Part shown: positions 33,801 through 45,392 of the stretch, in pieces
Numbering within the stretch: the first letter of the stretch is position 1
Layout: every line of letters begins with the position of its first letter
From: Anaeramoeba flamelloides
Lineage: Eukaryota; Metamonada; Anaeramoebidae
Assembly: GCA_027625915.1 (NCBI GenBank)
Contig: JANTQA010000036.1
Location: 3,529,501 to 3,593,500 of the forward strand
DNA length: 64,000 nt
Direction of reading: 5' to 3'
The notes under the pieces: model-generated
The model's database searches: none
Seen by the model: the letters and a program-made list of their open reading frames with translations, nothing else
Told to the model about the DNA's origin: nothing
Program-made: the position numbers and the translations under genes

Positions 33801-36800
33801 GAAAATGAATCCTAAAAAAAAAAATATTTTTCTTGATTTGATTGATTTATTTCTTAAGGGAAAAAATGATGATTTTATTATTATTGAAGAAGTGTAAATT
33901 ATACTTTAAATGTCCTTTTACTTTAATTTCCTCAAAGGTAATTTAATCGTAAAATCATAGATTTCACGATTGTTCAAGGAAAAGACATACCCAAATTTTT
34001 TTATGTTAAAAATTTAAAAAGCAAAAACAAAAAATTGAAAAGAAAAAGGGAAAAATAAAGAGAATTGAAATTTAAAAAGGGTTTAAAAGAAACAATTTCT
34101 AAAAATCAAAAAAAAAAAAAATAAAAAGCAATGCTATCTTTAATTAAGAACTCCCAAGATCATAACCATGATACTTTTGGTTATTTTAATTTAATTTGAT
34201 AATTGATCATGAATGTTCACTTGGTGATCTTTTAATAAATTGTTGTAATTTCAATTTTTTTTTTTTGATTTGATTTGCTTAAAACCTTTGGTCATTTTTT
34301 GTGTTTGCTTTTTTGTTTTTATTTTCAAGTTACTCATACTTTTGTGTTTCAGTGCCACATTATTAGTCAGTAATCACTTGGCCTTTTTCCTTTGTAACTC
34401 TTCTTCCCAATATAAAGAAGATTCAGTCAGGGAAAAAATGGAAAAAAATCAAAAAATGATGATTTTTTTTTTATATTGAATGGAGGAAATTAATTTTCTC
34501 TTACAGCCGTTAGGTTTTTTTTAATTTCAGAAATTAAAAAAAACCTAGGCACTTGAAGCACTTTACGGCACTCTACGGCACGACTGTTTGTTGATATTAT
34601 TATTATGCCTAATATTTTTTAAATATTCTTGACCCTTCCATCCAGAACTATTTATAATTAAATTTTGTCTAAAATTATTTAGATTTAGATTTAATTATTT
34701 TAAAGTTTTCTATTTCCCAATTGATATTATCATGATTTTTTTTTGGAAAACTTTAAATTTTTGTGAAATGTGATCAAACTTTAGAATTTCTAATTTCTTT
34801 TTGAGTTTATATCTTCTTTTTTAAATTTATATTCTGGCTTGGTCAAGTTTAGCTTCAGTTTTATAAATTATTCTATTGGAGAGTGTGGTTTGATTTTTAA
34901 AAATTTTTTGTTACTTTTTTTATTTATCCAAACATCAATTGAGTTCAACTATTTTTGATTTAGATTAAAAATTGCCAAGTACATAAAAAACTGGCTAATA
35001 CATACTGATTTAAACATTTGTAATTTTACCCCATTTGGCTAACTTTTGTTTGGTTAAAAATCATTTTTATTTTTTTAAAACTATCTTTTACTTTTTCAAA
35101 ATTTTTTTGTAAATGTTTTTCTTTTTCTAACCAAATTCTTAAATATTTAAATTCGAATAACTGATTTGATTTTAAATTTTTATCAGTATTTGGGTTCATT
35201 CCAAAATTTTGGATAATTTTCAAAATTATTATTAACTTTTTTTCAATTTCTGGAATATGGCCTTTTTTATTAAAATTAAATCATCTTCAAACATCTGGAC
35301 ATGTTTTGCAAGATGTTTATTTTTTTCAATTCAAAAATGACTGATAAATCCAAATAATAAAGGGGGTACGAGGATCTCCTTGATAAATCCCTAATCCAAC
35401 TTTTCGATAAATAATTTTTTAAGCCATATTTTGATTTTTTCATTTCTAATGTATTTATCAAGAGCATAGTGTACTAATATATGAATAATAGTATCAAAGC
35501 ATTTTTTGAGATCAATTGTAACAACAAAGAATTCTTTATTTTTATAATCATTTTTAAGTTTCTCTAATTCAAAAATTAAATTTAAAACAGCAAGTCTAGT
35601 AACTAATTTTTTTTATAAATCCGAATTGAAAATCTTATACTAGATTCCAAGAGTCTTCGATTCCTTTAATAAACAAGTTTTATAAAAAAACCTTGCTAAT
35701 GTGGTATTAATTGATATTAGTCTATAATTTAATGGGATTCCTTCATCTCCAGCTTTGTGAATAAATAAAATATTTCTTTCTTTAATGAAATTTATTATTT
35801 CTTCTGTTGGAAAAAATGATGATTTTATTCAAAGTTGAATTTTCCAAAATGGAAATTTTTCAATCTTTGAAAAAAAAAACAAAATGTAAATGATTTAGGT
35901 TATCCTTCAAAATCAAAAAAAACAAAGGTTCTATATTTTTCCCATCTTAAAAAATTTTCCCAAATTTTAGATCAAAAAAAACATTTTTTGAAATGAAACA
36001 AAAAAAAATTCATTTTTGGAGTTTGAATAGTTGATTATTTTTTTAGAATCAATAACTAAAAAGAATAAGATTCTAATAGCACTTTTCTTGATTACTCGAT
36101 TTCAGAAATCTACGCTTTGAAAATTTTTTAAAAAGTAAATAATAATCCGTAACAAAAAAAATTAAAACACTCAAACCTTTTTTATTATTAAATATCTCTG
36201 AACTTAAAGTCCTTAAAATTCTCAAATTCAGATTTTAGAAACTGATTTTCAAAAAATTACCATTTTTAACAACCTATAAAATTCATACCAAATTTTTGAT
36301 CAATCAACAAACAACCAAAATAACAGGGATTTACACTACATACAAAATCATATTTTTTACCATTTCAAGGGGAGTAATCCTTAATGTATTTCAATTTAAA
36401 AACAATTTTTTTTTTTTTCTTTTTTTTTCTGTTTCAGTGATAGCGACTTTATTGCAAACAATAAACAAAAACAAAAGTCGATTTAAAATTAAAACTTTGG
36501 ATCAACATTTTAATTAAAAATTTTAAAATGTGAGAATTGCCTCTTTCTTTAAATCATGATAATAAAAATCAAAGTCATCAACTTTTCTAAAAATTAAACG
36601 TTTCATTAGTATTTATTTGGCTTCTAAATATTAATATTTTTGATATTGTGGAAAAAAAGTGAAACACAATTTTTAATTGAAAACAATATATCTTAAAAAG
36701 TAAAAGTTTCCAATTAATAAAAAAAAAAAAAAAACAGAGAATTAGATCCAAAATAGAGAGTAAATCATAATAACACTTTTCACAAAACTATAGTCATTTT

Positions 36801-39800
36801 AAAAAAGTGACATCAAAATTTTTTTCATAAAATTCCTAAAAATATCTCTCTTTAATGTTTATCATCTATTTTATAGATACAGTATTGAAAAAAAAATACC
36901 AGATATGAAAATAATACCATACAAGATTTTTAATTGTTAATATTAGGAAAATTGTTGTATAATTGCATTTATTTAAAATCAAATCCTTTTTATAAATAAA
37001 CCAAATTTTTTATGAACCTATTAATAAACCTACCTAAAATTTATTAAAATGGGTGTTTATAGAATACTCATTTAATTATTTGATAATCGAAGTGGATCAA
37101 CTTATTTTAAAAAAAAGGGAGTTTTCACGAGGTTTGCATATGAGTTTGGAAAATGATAATTTTTAATCTTGTTTTTTGGTTGATTGATTGGTGTTTTGAA
37201 TAAGTTTAATTTAATTAATCATCATTCTAATAAGTGGGTGAGTTATAATTTTAAAATTTTGATTCTTAAATATTGGAATTTGATTTTAAATTATAGAAAT
37301 TATTCTCAATTACACGACAATTTCCCTAATATTAACAATTAAAAATCTTGTATGGTATTATTTTCATATCTGGTATTTTTTTCAATATTGTATCTATAAA
37401 ATAGATGATAAACATTAAAGAGAGATATTTTTAGGAATTTTTTCAAAATTTTTTTGTTACACTTTTTTAATATGGCTATATCTTCTAATCAAGATTTTTC
37501 TTTGATTCATCCCTTATTAAAAATTTCACTATTTTTACGAGATCAAGAGAAGTACTTATGGGATCTCATTATATAAAAGGAGATCAATTACAATTTTTAT
37601 TGATTTGGATTGATATCAAAATGATGAATTTTTCAATCAATTTAATTTATTCCTTCTTTTAATAGGGAATGCTTTTCATTTCCAGGATATAAACTCCATT
37701 TCACTCAAAGGTTCCCAGCCAAAAATATAAAATTCACTTTTTTTTCTTTTCAAGAATTAGCCAACATAAGATTGCTTGGAAATACGGGAAATAATAAACT
37801 TCAGATAAAAGTTGAGATTCCTAAAAGAAATGTCTGAACAAACCATAAAATTCTAAAAAAATAAAAAATGTTAAAAAAATTTTGGGCTCCCTTTCATTGG
37901 AATGTATTGTGTTAAATTTCTCAATTTCTTTGGAAAATTCAAATTATTGACAATATGATTTTTTAATTGGAACTGTATGAATTTTATAATAAACCACAAA
38001 GCCACACTTTTCTTTAAAGTTAATTTGGATTTTCAAACATTTTTTTTTTTAATCAGGAATTGACTTTTCTAAAAAATTAAAATAAAAAAAAAAAAAAAAA
38101 GAAAAAAAAAAAATTTATAAGTAAATAAAAAAAGAAAAAAAAAAAAATTTGAACTAAATTAGAAAAAATGATCTTAATTAGAAAAAATTGAAAATTTATT
38201 TTGAGAAGAATTCTGGATTAAACACATAGAATATGTTCTATTTCTTCAATAAAACTGTGCCCATTTGATTGAAAAAGGCAGTATTAACTTTTACAATTCA
38301 AAAATATGTTTCACAGATTTTCAAAAATAATTAAATGTTTCTCAAAAAAATAAAAATTCCATAAATATTAAAAATTTGATACAAAAAATATTAATGAACA
38401 TTTTTCTAAATTATACGAGATATATTTTAAATAGTTTCTGTGATCAATTATTTAATTGACAAACATTATCAAAAAAATTGTTTGGGAAAAATATATTATT
38501 TTTAAATTTACATCTTTCCTTAAAACAAAAAAGTAAATCTTAAGGGATTAGCGTCACGATAGATTTCTCTATAATCAAAGTATGTTGAAATTCGGATGTA
38601 AATGATATTAGTGCCACATGGCTCAAATAGTTTCTAAAAAATCTATTATAAATCTTATTACACAATAAATAATTTTATTTTTTACTAAGGATCACTATTA
38701 AAAAATTATCATTTTGGAATTTTTTTTTTTAATTCCTTTTCCAAATCTAAAAAATAGAAACTCCAAATAATAATATTCTCGATATTTAATAATTCATCTT
38801 TAGAACTTCCAAAAATAACAATTTTTTGAATTTTGTATTTTCGAAGATTAATTTAATAATCATCAACATAAAACCCCAAAGACTGATTTGTTTTGTTTCC
38901 TTTTTATAAAGCTAATTGTAACATCAATATATTTACAATATTCCAGAAATAATTTTACAAAAAAATCTATTGAGTTAATTATTTAATTTTTAAAAAAAAA
39001 CGAATTTTTTAACAACAAATCTACATTTCGCAATAAATTTAAGAAATATATTTTGCAACTTTGGAGATCTGAATATTGATAATTCAACCTTTAAATTTAT
39101 CGCGAAATGCAGATTTTTTTCTGAAATTGTTGATTTTTTACTAAAACATAGATCATTTTTTAATTGATGAGAATCAACAAATATTACTACTTTACTAATC
39201 GTTTTTTTAGAGGTATTCGAACCATGTAGTACTAATGTGGTTATACCCAAAAACAACATCCTTTGATCGTAGGCTTCTCATTGGTAGATGCTAATCCCTT
39301 AAAAAGAGAATAAAATAAAATAAAAAGTTGAATTAAATCTATTATAAATTTTTTTCAAAATATTTTTTAATAAACGATAAAATTTTCCCAAAACCAAGTT
39401 CTTATTTCTGTTTTGTTAATTAATTGAATTCGTATTTTTATCAAAGTAATAATCCGATTTACCTTCTGATTAATTGGTATAAATTGTCTTTTCCTTTATC
39501 TCATCCTTTCTTTTTAACCTTATTTTGCATTCTCTGTAATATAATTTCATAGCCACTGCCCCAACAAAAATAACAGTTGGAGACGAAAGAACATTAGTAG
39601 ATGTAATCAATTCAGAAAATCAATATTTTTATTTTTATTCACAAAAAGATGGTGCAAAATATACCATTTCAGCCGATACAGAAACTTGTGACATCGAATT
39701 ATATTTTAGAAAGGGAATGCAACAGCCAACCTTCGAATCAAAATATAAACTTAAATTAACACAAAAAAAATCCACACTTGGTTGTCATTCTACTACGGAA

Positions 39801-40070
39801 ATTTCAAGAGACGATCTGGAAAATAATATTCCTGAAGTTGTTCAATTAATTTGCAAGCCTACTAGTGATGATATTAAAACCTTATCCATTTTAGTAAACT
39901 TTGATTCACCCGGTCCAACTTATGATCACACACTCCTTGGACTGTCTTATGGAAACGTTTCAATTTCTCTTTTAATTCTAATAAATGTAGTAATCTCAGT
40001 ATTTTACTTTAGAAGAGATAGAAACCATAAAATTGGCAAGGCCATCCAAAATTCTAAAAAAACTGATTAA
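30888..40070 (+). CDS. Type I membrane protein with a PPC-like ectodomain, two exons
   Basis: Exon 1 (30888-30951) encodes MFASKLFTILALVLFAETILC, a textbook signal peptide, ending in phase 1 at donor GTAATT. Exon 2 (39553-40070) begins after TTTCATAG and completes 193 residues. The ectodomain reads YFYFYSQKDGAKYTISA, CDIELYFRKG and QQPTFESKYKL. This recalls the pre-peptidase C-terminal (PPC) beta-sandwich, whose core is D-x-D-L-Y-x-R-x-G-x-x-P-T-x-x-x-Y. A membrane span (about 156-174) and a short basic tail (RRDRNHKIGKAIQNSKKTD) follow. The protein probably sits on the cell surface or in the secretory path. PPC assignment is by motif only. The joining of the two exons is inferred from matching phase, splice sites and the sense of signal peptide plus ectodomain. 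No enzyme residues are visible, so I give no function. Confidence 0.72.
33895..34445 (-). repeat. Right arm of the large inverted repeat
   Basis: Reverse complement of 28840-29385. The interval between the arms is about 4.5 kb and contains exon 1 of the membrane protein gene, so the arms are more likely two insertions than one transposon. Confidence 0.75.
34508..34555. repeat. Short foldback hairpin
   Basis: CGTTAGG, a T-rich stem with AATTTCAGAAATT at its centre, then CCTAGGCACTTGA. It lies next to CGGCACGACTGTTTGTTGAT, text also found beside the hairpin at 3053. Confidence 0.65.
34560..35835 (-). mobile_element. Broken LINE reverse transcriptase
   Basis: Read on the minus strand from about 35835 it encodes EEIINFIKERNILFIHKAGD, then NYRLISINTTLARFF, DLKKCFDTI (box A with the catalytic Asp), YQGDPRTPF (box B, in another frame), VQMFEDDLILI (box C, with Glu where Ala is usual) and NFGMNPNTDK. 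Several frameshifts and stops separate these blocks, so it is dead. It is related to the LINE at 2460-3765, whose thumb region it shares. Confidence 0.8.
36640..36720. repeat. Half copy of an inverted-repeat element (I family)
   Basis: GATATTGTGGAAAAAAAGTG and TTTTTAATTGAAAACAAT match one end of the element at 52991-53407. The other end was not found here. Confidence 0.5.
36791..37480 (+). mobile_element. Dispersed element E, copy 3, with long near-perfect terminal inverted repeats
   Basis: The terminal roughly 165 bp at each end are near-perfect inverted repeats (CCTAAAAATATCTCTCTTTA, ATCTATTTTATAGATACA, TAATTGTTAATATTAGG). The outer ends read TAG(T/C)CAT next to TA. The middle matches the other E copies. 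Confidence 0.75.
37684..37912. mobile_element. K-family short element, copy 1
   Basis: Ends AAACTCCATTTCACTCAAAG and GGGCTCCCTTTCATTGGAAT are imperfect inverted repeats. A second copy is at 55603-55826. The termini resemble the J family. Confidence 0.6.
38070..38145. repeat. A-rich low-complexity run
   Basis: Several A runs broken by single G, T or AAATTTATAAG. Not a gene. Confidence 0.7.
38544..39298. mobile_element. TTAA-bounded, piggyBac-like element L2, uninterrupted
   Basis: TTAA at 38540-38543 and 39299-39302 encloses inverted ends GGGATTAGCGTC and GATGCTAATCCC, with further pairing such as ATTAGTGCCACATGGCTC facing AACCATGTAGTACTAAT. It is the intact relative of 9342-10969. It is 755 bp with no transposase. 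A fragment of the same family lies near 53960-54090. Confidence 0.75.
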
Positions 40071-40083
40071 TTTTGTTTTTTAA

Positions 40084-40279
40084 AAACCAAATCAGCTAAT
40101 TACAAATTACAAAATTATTGAATTGAACCAACAATATTTTTTTTTAAAAAAAAAAATAAATAAAAAAGAAGAATATATTGACAATAAAAATCAACCTAGT
40201 TACAATATTTTCTCGGCTGTGGTATTCTTTATTATTCTATCGATATTTGTATTAATCTGTTTTTCGAGTTATCAATGAT
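40084..40279 (+). other. Open stretch ending in a membrane-span-like C-terminus, coding uncertain
   Basis: Open from just after the membrane protein gene to TGA at 40277-40279, with no ATG. The end reads NQPSYNIFSAVVFFIILSI, then FVLICFSSYQ and stop, a strong single span. It could be a terminal exon of an alternative transcript, or chance. No clear acceptor was identified. Confidence 0.25.
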
Positions 40280-40368
40280 TAAATTTTTTTTGTTAGCTTT
40301 AGGGATCTTCATAAAATTTACTTTTTGTAAGAATTTATTATCAAGTAAACTCTTTCCCAAAAAACAAG
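40275..40368 (+). CDS. Candidate orphan signal-peptide exon
   Basis: The ATG at 40275 opens MIKFFLLALGIFIKFTFC, a good signal peptide, continuing KNLLSSKLFPKKQ and stopping in phase 1 at a GTAATG donor. The layout (short signal exon, phase 1, GTAAT donor) copies exon 1 of the gene at 30888. I could not find its next exon on the plus strand in this window, so it is either the start of a gene with an undetected distant exon, or a remnant. The ATG overlaps the stop of the preceding open stretch. Confidence 0.35.
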
Positions 40369-40524
40369 GTAATGTTAATTTTTTAATAAAGACAAATTAC
40401 TTTCGTAATAGTTCATCATACGAAAATTAAAAATACATTGACGATCTATACCTTTATATTTAAATTAATATCCTATTTCACTTGAAAAAATTCTTAATAA
40501 TTCAAAATAATATATATAGATTAA

Positions 40525-41545
40525 AAAAATGGAAACCAAAAAAATGAAAAAATTAATAAAGAAAACGCAAATAAAATTTATTTATTTATTGATATTATCT
40601 GTGATATTTGATACAATTGATTCTTTTTAATTTGGTTTTGTTTATAATACTTCATGGGAATACTTTTGTTTGGAAAATTTTTTAGGAATAAATTATTTTT
40701 CTTTCTAAAGAAATTTACAAAATGGTTTTTTAATTATAATTTTTATTTATTTCTTCTAATTTGTTTGGCTGAGTTCAGAAAATCGAATATTTTTTGAAAT
40801 ATTATTTAGAAAAATAGATTTGTTGGATGGGTTTATTTGATTTTAAAGGAATACTTTTTTTTTAACAATTCGTATTGAAAACCAAAATAATTATGAATTT
40901 TGCTTTAATTTTTTTACCTATATTTTCTTTTTTTTGGGGTTGAATTTTTTGTAAACTGTTTTTTGGTTCCGACAATTCGATTCTTTTATTTTAATTTTTT
41001 CAGTTGGTTTGATAACAATTTGTTAAATAAGTATTTTTGAAAACAAATTTGTAAAAAATTATTTGTTCAAAAAGTTTTTTAAAATAATATTAAGAAGTAA
41101 ATAGGGAGAGATTTTCAAGGAAAGGAATTGTTTGGATTCATTCTAATTAAGTTAATAAAGAAAAAAACAAATCTTTAAAAAATAGACTTTGGTCGATTTT
41201 TTTTATTTTCATTCTTGTTTTCTTCAAATTTATTTGGAAAGGCGATCTTTTAGTTTGGTCTTGTAAAGAATATTATTTGTTTCAATTAACACCTCCTCTT
41301 GGTCTATTTTTTTGGTTTACTCTTTGATTAAAATCATTAATTTGTAGAAACACATATCTAGATCCAAAACCAAATTTAATAAAACCAAAAATTTAATTAA
41401 AAAAAATATGCTCAAAAGATTAAAGGTTCAACTCTGAATTGCGTGTTTCTTTTTCTTTTCCCAATAGAGCGGTGAAGTATATCTTGGTTTCAAAGTTTCA
41501 ATATTTGGTGGCAATTAAAAAAATATTTTTCAGGACTGAAATTTG
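40525..41545 (+). repeat. Dispersed repeat H, intact copy
   Basis: About 1 kb matching 21215-21570 plus 23405-24085. No single long frame is shared by the copies. It continues into the foldback at 41565. Confidence 0.75.
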
Positions 41546-41564
41546 AATTTAAAAAAGTTAAAAA

Positions 41565-41705
41565 ATTTTAATTTTCACTTCATATTCAATTGTTTTTTTT
41601 CAAACATAAACATAAATTACAACCTACTTCTTTAAGAACTCAATTTCTAAAAGAAGAAAAATATGGAAAAAGAAGTGAAAATTTTTCCCATTTATTATTT
41701 TAATA
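41565..41705. repeat. Short foldback element related to the one inside J2
   Basis: ATTTTCACTTCATATT at the left and GAAGTGAAAATTTTTCCCAT at the right are inverted. It matches 24345-24508 in outline. Confidence 0.5.
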
Positions 41706-41922
41706 CCAGTATTATTGTTAATATATAATTTTTTTAACAATTCGTAGATATTTACTAAAAAAGCTGTAAATGCAAATGTTTGTGAATTTGATGAAAGTGT
41801 GGTGGGCTTTATTTAGTTGTTGAAGAATAAGTCTCGATCGTAAAGAATGTCGAAAACCCATTAGAAATGTTATTTTTAAGTGGGTAAGATTCGTCTTTAA
41901 ATTATTTATCAACAATTAAATC

Positions 41923-42142
41923 CTAATATATTAAAAATGTAACTTTTTTGACAGTTCCATAGCTCAGTCGGCAGAGCGCTGTGCTAATAACGCAGATGTC
42001 CAGAGTTCGAGCCTCTGTGGAACTATTTTTTTACTTTTTTTTAAATCTAAGATTTAGAAAATTTTAATGAGCTGACAAACTCTTGATTTCTGTTTTTGGA
42101 AATTGCAATATCTTTCTCTTTTTTCTTTTTTTGATCTCATTT
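41923..42142 (+). repeat. Duplicated block carrying the tRNA, copy 1
   Basis: About 30 bp before and about 115 bp after the tRNA match 45393-45614 with few differences, so the gene was copied with its flanks. Confidence 0.8.
41953..42025 (+). tRNA. tRNA-Ile(AAT), copy 1
   Basis: The 7-bp acceptor stem AGTTCCA/TGGAACT, D arm GCTC/GAGC, anticodon arm CTGTG-CTAATAA-CGCAG, variable ATGTC, T arm CAGAG-TTCGAGC-CTCTG and discriminator A form a complete 73-base cloverleaf without an intron. The anticodon AAT (read as IAU) is isoleucine. A T-run from 42026 serves as Pol III terminator. The A and B box promoters are internal. Confidence 0.95.
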
Positions 42143-42900
42143 CTAAAAGTTTAATTTTTCTAATATCTGATAATTTTCTCTAAAAATATTCAACATTTTT
42201 TTCCTTTTTCTTAAAATACTATTATTGACTTTTTCATTAATCATACTTTTTTTTTCACTTTCCATTTATTCCTTTTTTTCACATCGTGTAACAATCTTTC
42301 AAATAATTTATTTAATTCCTCTCTATTATTGAATCTTCAAAAAATTTACAAATTAATTATTTTTTTGCAAAACTTTACACCAAAATCGATCAATTATCAA
42401 AATTATATTATTATTTTTTTTTATTGTTTTTATCCACAAATATAATCTTGAATCTCAAATTAGATACAAAATCTAAAATTTAAAACCTTTATTAATATAT
42501 TATTTTTTTTTAATATTCATAATCAATTTTTCGATAATATTTATAAAAAAGAGACATTATTAGACAAAAATTTAAAAATATTTTATTTATTCATCCTTTT
42601 ACCATTTCAAAAATTGTAAAATAGTTTAGGGATAAATTCCTACAAATGTAAAATCATTTTGGTTAAATTTCGTTTTTTTACATTTAATAACTCAAGAATC
42701 AAAGACTTTAATTAAAAGTAAATTTTTCAAAAAAAAAACTTTTTTGGAAAGTTTCTTTATATACAAATAATCTTATCTTCATCCAAAACAGATCAAAAAA
42801 AATTATAAAAATAAAAATGAATAATAATTAATTATTATTTATTTCAATTTTTCAGTATTGAAATCCCTAAAATAGAAACTTTTACAAATTATAATAATAA
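42143..42900. other. Intergenic, AT-rich, nothing recognised
   Basis: No gene or confident repeat border was seen between the first tRNA block and the MITE cluster. Confidence 0.5.
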
Positions 42901-42902
42901 TA

Positions 42903-43106
42903 TTGTTAGTTACACTTTTAAGGCACAAACTTTGAACAAATATTAAAGTAGAGAAAATTTTCAAATTAAAGCTCAAAAATTCGGATTTTTATAAAATAAT
43001 TTGTTTTTAGAAAAAACTCCAAAAAAAATGTTCCTTAATATGTGCTTTTTTATATTCCTTTAATTTTTTTGAAAGTTTGAAAATCAAAAGTCAATAAAGC
43101 TGATTG
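42903..43106. mobile_element. Tc1/mariner-like MITE D, copy 2 (diverged)
   Basis: TA|TTGTTAGTTACACTTTTAAG at the left and AAAGCTGATTG|TA at the right, with AAGGCACAAACTTTGAAC near the left end. The right arm has drifted. Confidence 0.55.
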
Positions 43107-43184
43107 TAACAATATGTACTTATTTCTGGAATAGACCAAACTAAATAAAAATAAAATAAAGAAATAAAAAAAAACAAAAATATA

Positions 43185-43466
43185 AAGTCAGTTCCACTTT
43201 TAATAACACAAACTTTCAACGAAATTTAATGCAGAATAAAATCTCAAATTACGGCACATTTTTTGGAACTTTTTTTGACACGAATTATTTTATAAGATAA
43301 ATCATTTTCGATCAAATCAAGCAAGAAAACTTTGATTAACGAACAAAATTCGTTCTTTTTTTTTTTACAATTTATTTCCGAGAATTAGAATTTTTTGCCT
43401 TAATTTGGGGTTTTTTTGTGTCTTAAATTTTGTTTAAAGTTTGTGTCTTAAAAGTGGAACTGATTA
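43185..43466. mobile_element. Tc1/mariner-like MITE D, copy 3
   Basis: TA|AAGTCAGTTCCACTTTTAA at the left and TTAAAAGTGGAACTGATTA|TA at the right. The inner arms (ACACAAACTTTCAACGAAAT and its partner) are inverted over about 80 bp. Confidence 0.75.
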
Positions 43467-44158
43467 TAATAAGAAATTCAGATAAATCAAAATTCGATAA
43501 TTATAATCAAAATAAATAATCAATTGTATATATCAAGAATCTTATTATTAATCAGAAAATTTTTCAAGACCAATTTGTTTTTTAAATATCAAGTTTTCTA
43601 TTATGAATATTAACTTTCAGATTATGTTTTAAACAAACAAATCAATATCTTAAGGATCATTAATTAAAAATTTTACTGTTGGTTTGAAATGGTTGTAATT
43701 TTAGTTTCTCTATTTTTTAATAATCTGTAATTTTTTAAATTATTTTGGATTTCAATTTTTCAAGTTTATTAAAAATAAAAAAATAAGAAATAACTCATTT
43801 TGGAAAATATTCCAATTTAATAATTTTAATTTTTGTGAAAATTATAATTGAATAACATTTTACTTTCTTTTTTTTTTTACAGCATACTGTTTTATTTTGA
43901 AATTCTAAAGAAAAGACTGAACAAAATTTTCTTAATAATTATCAAAAAACTATCAAAATCTCAAGAAATAATATAAATCAAAATATTTAAATTTAAAAAA
44001 AAAAAATCATATCAACATGTTTGAAAATATTAGAGGGTTCAAATTTTACTTTGATCTGTGAAAAAAACTTTTGTAAAGTCTGAATGAAATTGTGCGAATT
44101 TAGTTTTCAAGATTAACTTTTTTGTAAATTATATATAAAAAAATTAAAAACTTCAATA

Positions 44159-44356
44159 CAGTCAGATTCTACTTTAAAGGAATAAACTTTGAACAAAAAT
44201 TAAGAAATAGAAAATTTTCAAATTAATGAACATTTTTTGTATTTTTTATTAAAGGCGAATTATTTCAAACAAATCTGAATTTAATATTTTAATTTGGATT
44301 TTTTTCTTTGACTTAATTTTTGTTCAAAGTTTATGACTTAAAGGTAGAAATGACTG
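44159..44356. mobile_element. Tc1/mariner-like MITE D, copy 4
   Basis: TA|CAGTCAGATTCTACTTTAAA and TTAAAGGTAGAAATGACTG are inverted, followed inward by AAACTTTGAACAAAAATTAA and its complement. 198 bp. Confidence 0.75.
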
Positions 44357-45392
44357 AGTCTCTTAAAATAAAATTTTATTTGGTTTTTTTAAAAATTAAA
44401 GAAATTGGATTCAAATGCTAGATTTAAGAATGGGTGGTTGTTTGTATCGAGAATTCAATTCTTTTTTAATTTATTTTTGAAACATTATTCATCAATTAAT
44501 TTGAATAATCAATTACTTTAAAAGATATGGTTGGATCAAAATCTTTTCTTTTATTCCCAAAAATATTTTCATAAAAATAATTTATTTAATGGTTTTGGAA
44601 TTTGATTCCATGTAAATAAGAATAAAAATATTATTTTTATTTATTCTTTTTTTTTTTTTTTGTTAAAGTAATCACAAAGAGATTAATTGAGAAATTAAGT
44701 TTTATTTTTTGAAATGTACATTATATTAGATCTCTTTCAATGAAATATTTTTTAATGATCTTATGATTCACAAGGAATTAAATAATTGTTAAATAGAATA
44801 AAAAGAATGAAAAGAATTTTGATCCTCTTGATATAATGATAGTTCTTTGTAGTTGAAAAACAAATTAAATTTATTTCATATTTATTCGGTTTAATATTGG
44901 CAAAGAAATTAATTGTTCCTTTGTTGGAAAAATCTTATTTTCAAAAATTATTTACCTAAATTGTTCCAAAGAAACCAATATTTTTCTCTATGGAGTTAAA
45001 AAATTTTTTTAAATCAATTGTTACTTTAAAATATTTTTATCAGTGATTATATCAAATATGTATTTTAAAAATATGTATAACCTGTTTAAAAAATTATTAG
45101 AATATTTGGTTGACCTTGTCCTTTTTTTTCGGATGGATAATAAATTATTTTTAAATTTTATAGTTATAAAATAATATTTTTTTTTATTGAACTAAATTTT
45201 TTTGATAGATAGTAGAGTCGTGAACATGTAAAGTTATATATCAATAAGTTGAATACATAAACAGATGATATATATATTAAGGTTATTTGGGTAGGATTAA
45301 TTGATAGTAAATAAAAAGTAATCAATTGTAGTCCAGATAAAAACTTGTAAAAATTATTTTTGTTTTTCTAAAACATATAGTTCAAGATTACA
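44357..45392. other. Intergenic, AT-rich, nothing recognised
   Basis: Nothing coding. It ends at the second tRNA block. Confidence 0.5.

Larger units (their letters stand above)
30952..39552 (+). other. 8.6 kb intron of the type I membrane protein gene
   Basis: It separates the signal-peptide exon from the mature protein. It contains the right arm of the large inverted repeat, a hairpin, a broken LINE, element E3, a K element and the TTAA-bounded element L2. The stretches 30952-33894, 35836-36790 and 39303-39552 are AT-rich with nothing recognised. Confidence 0.65.
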
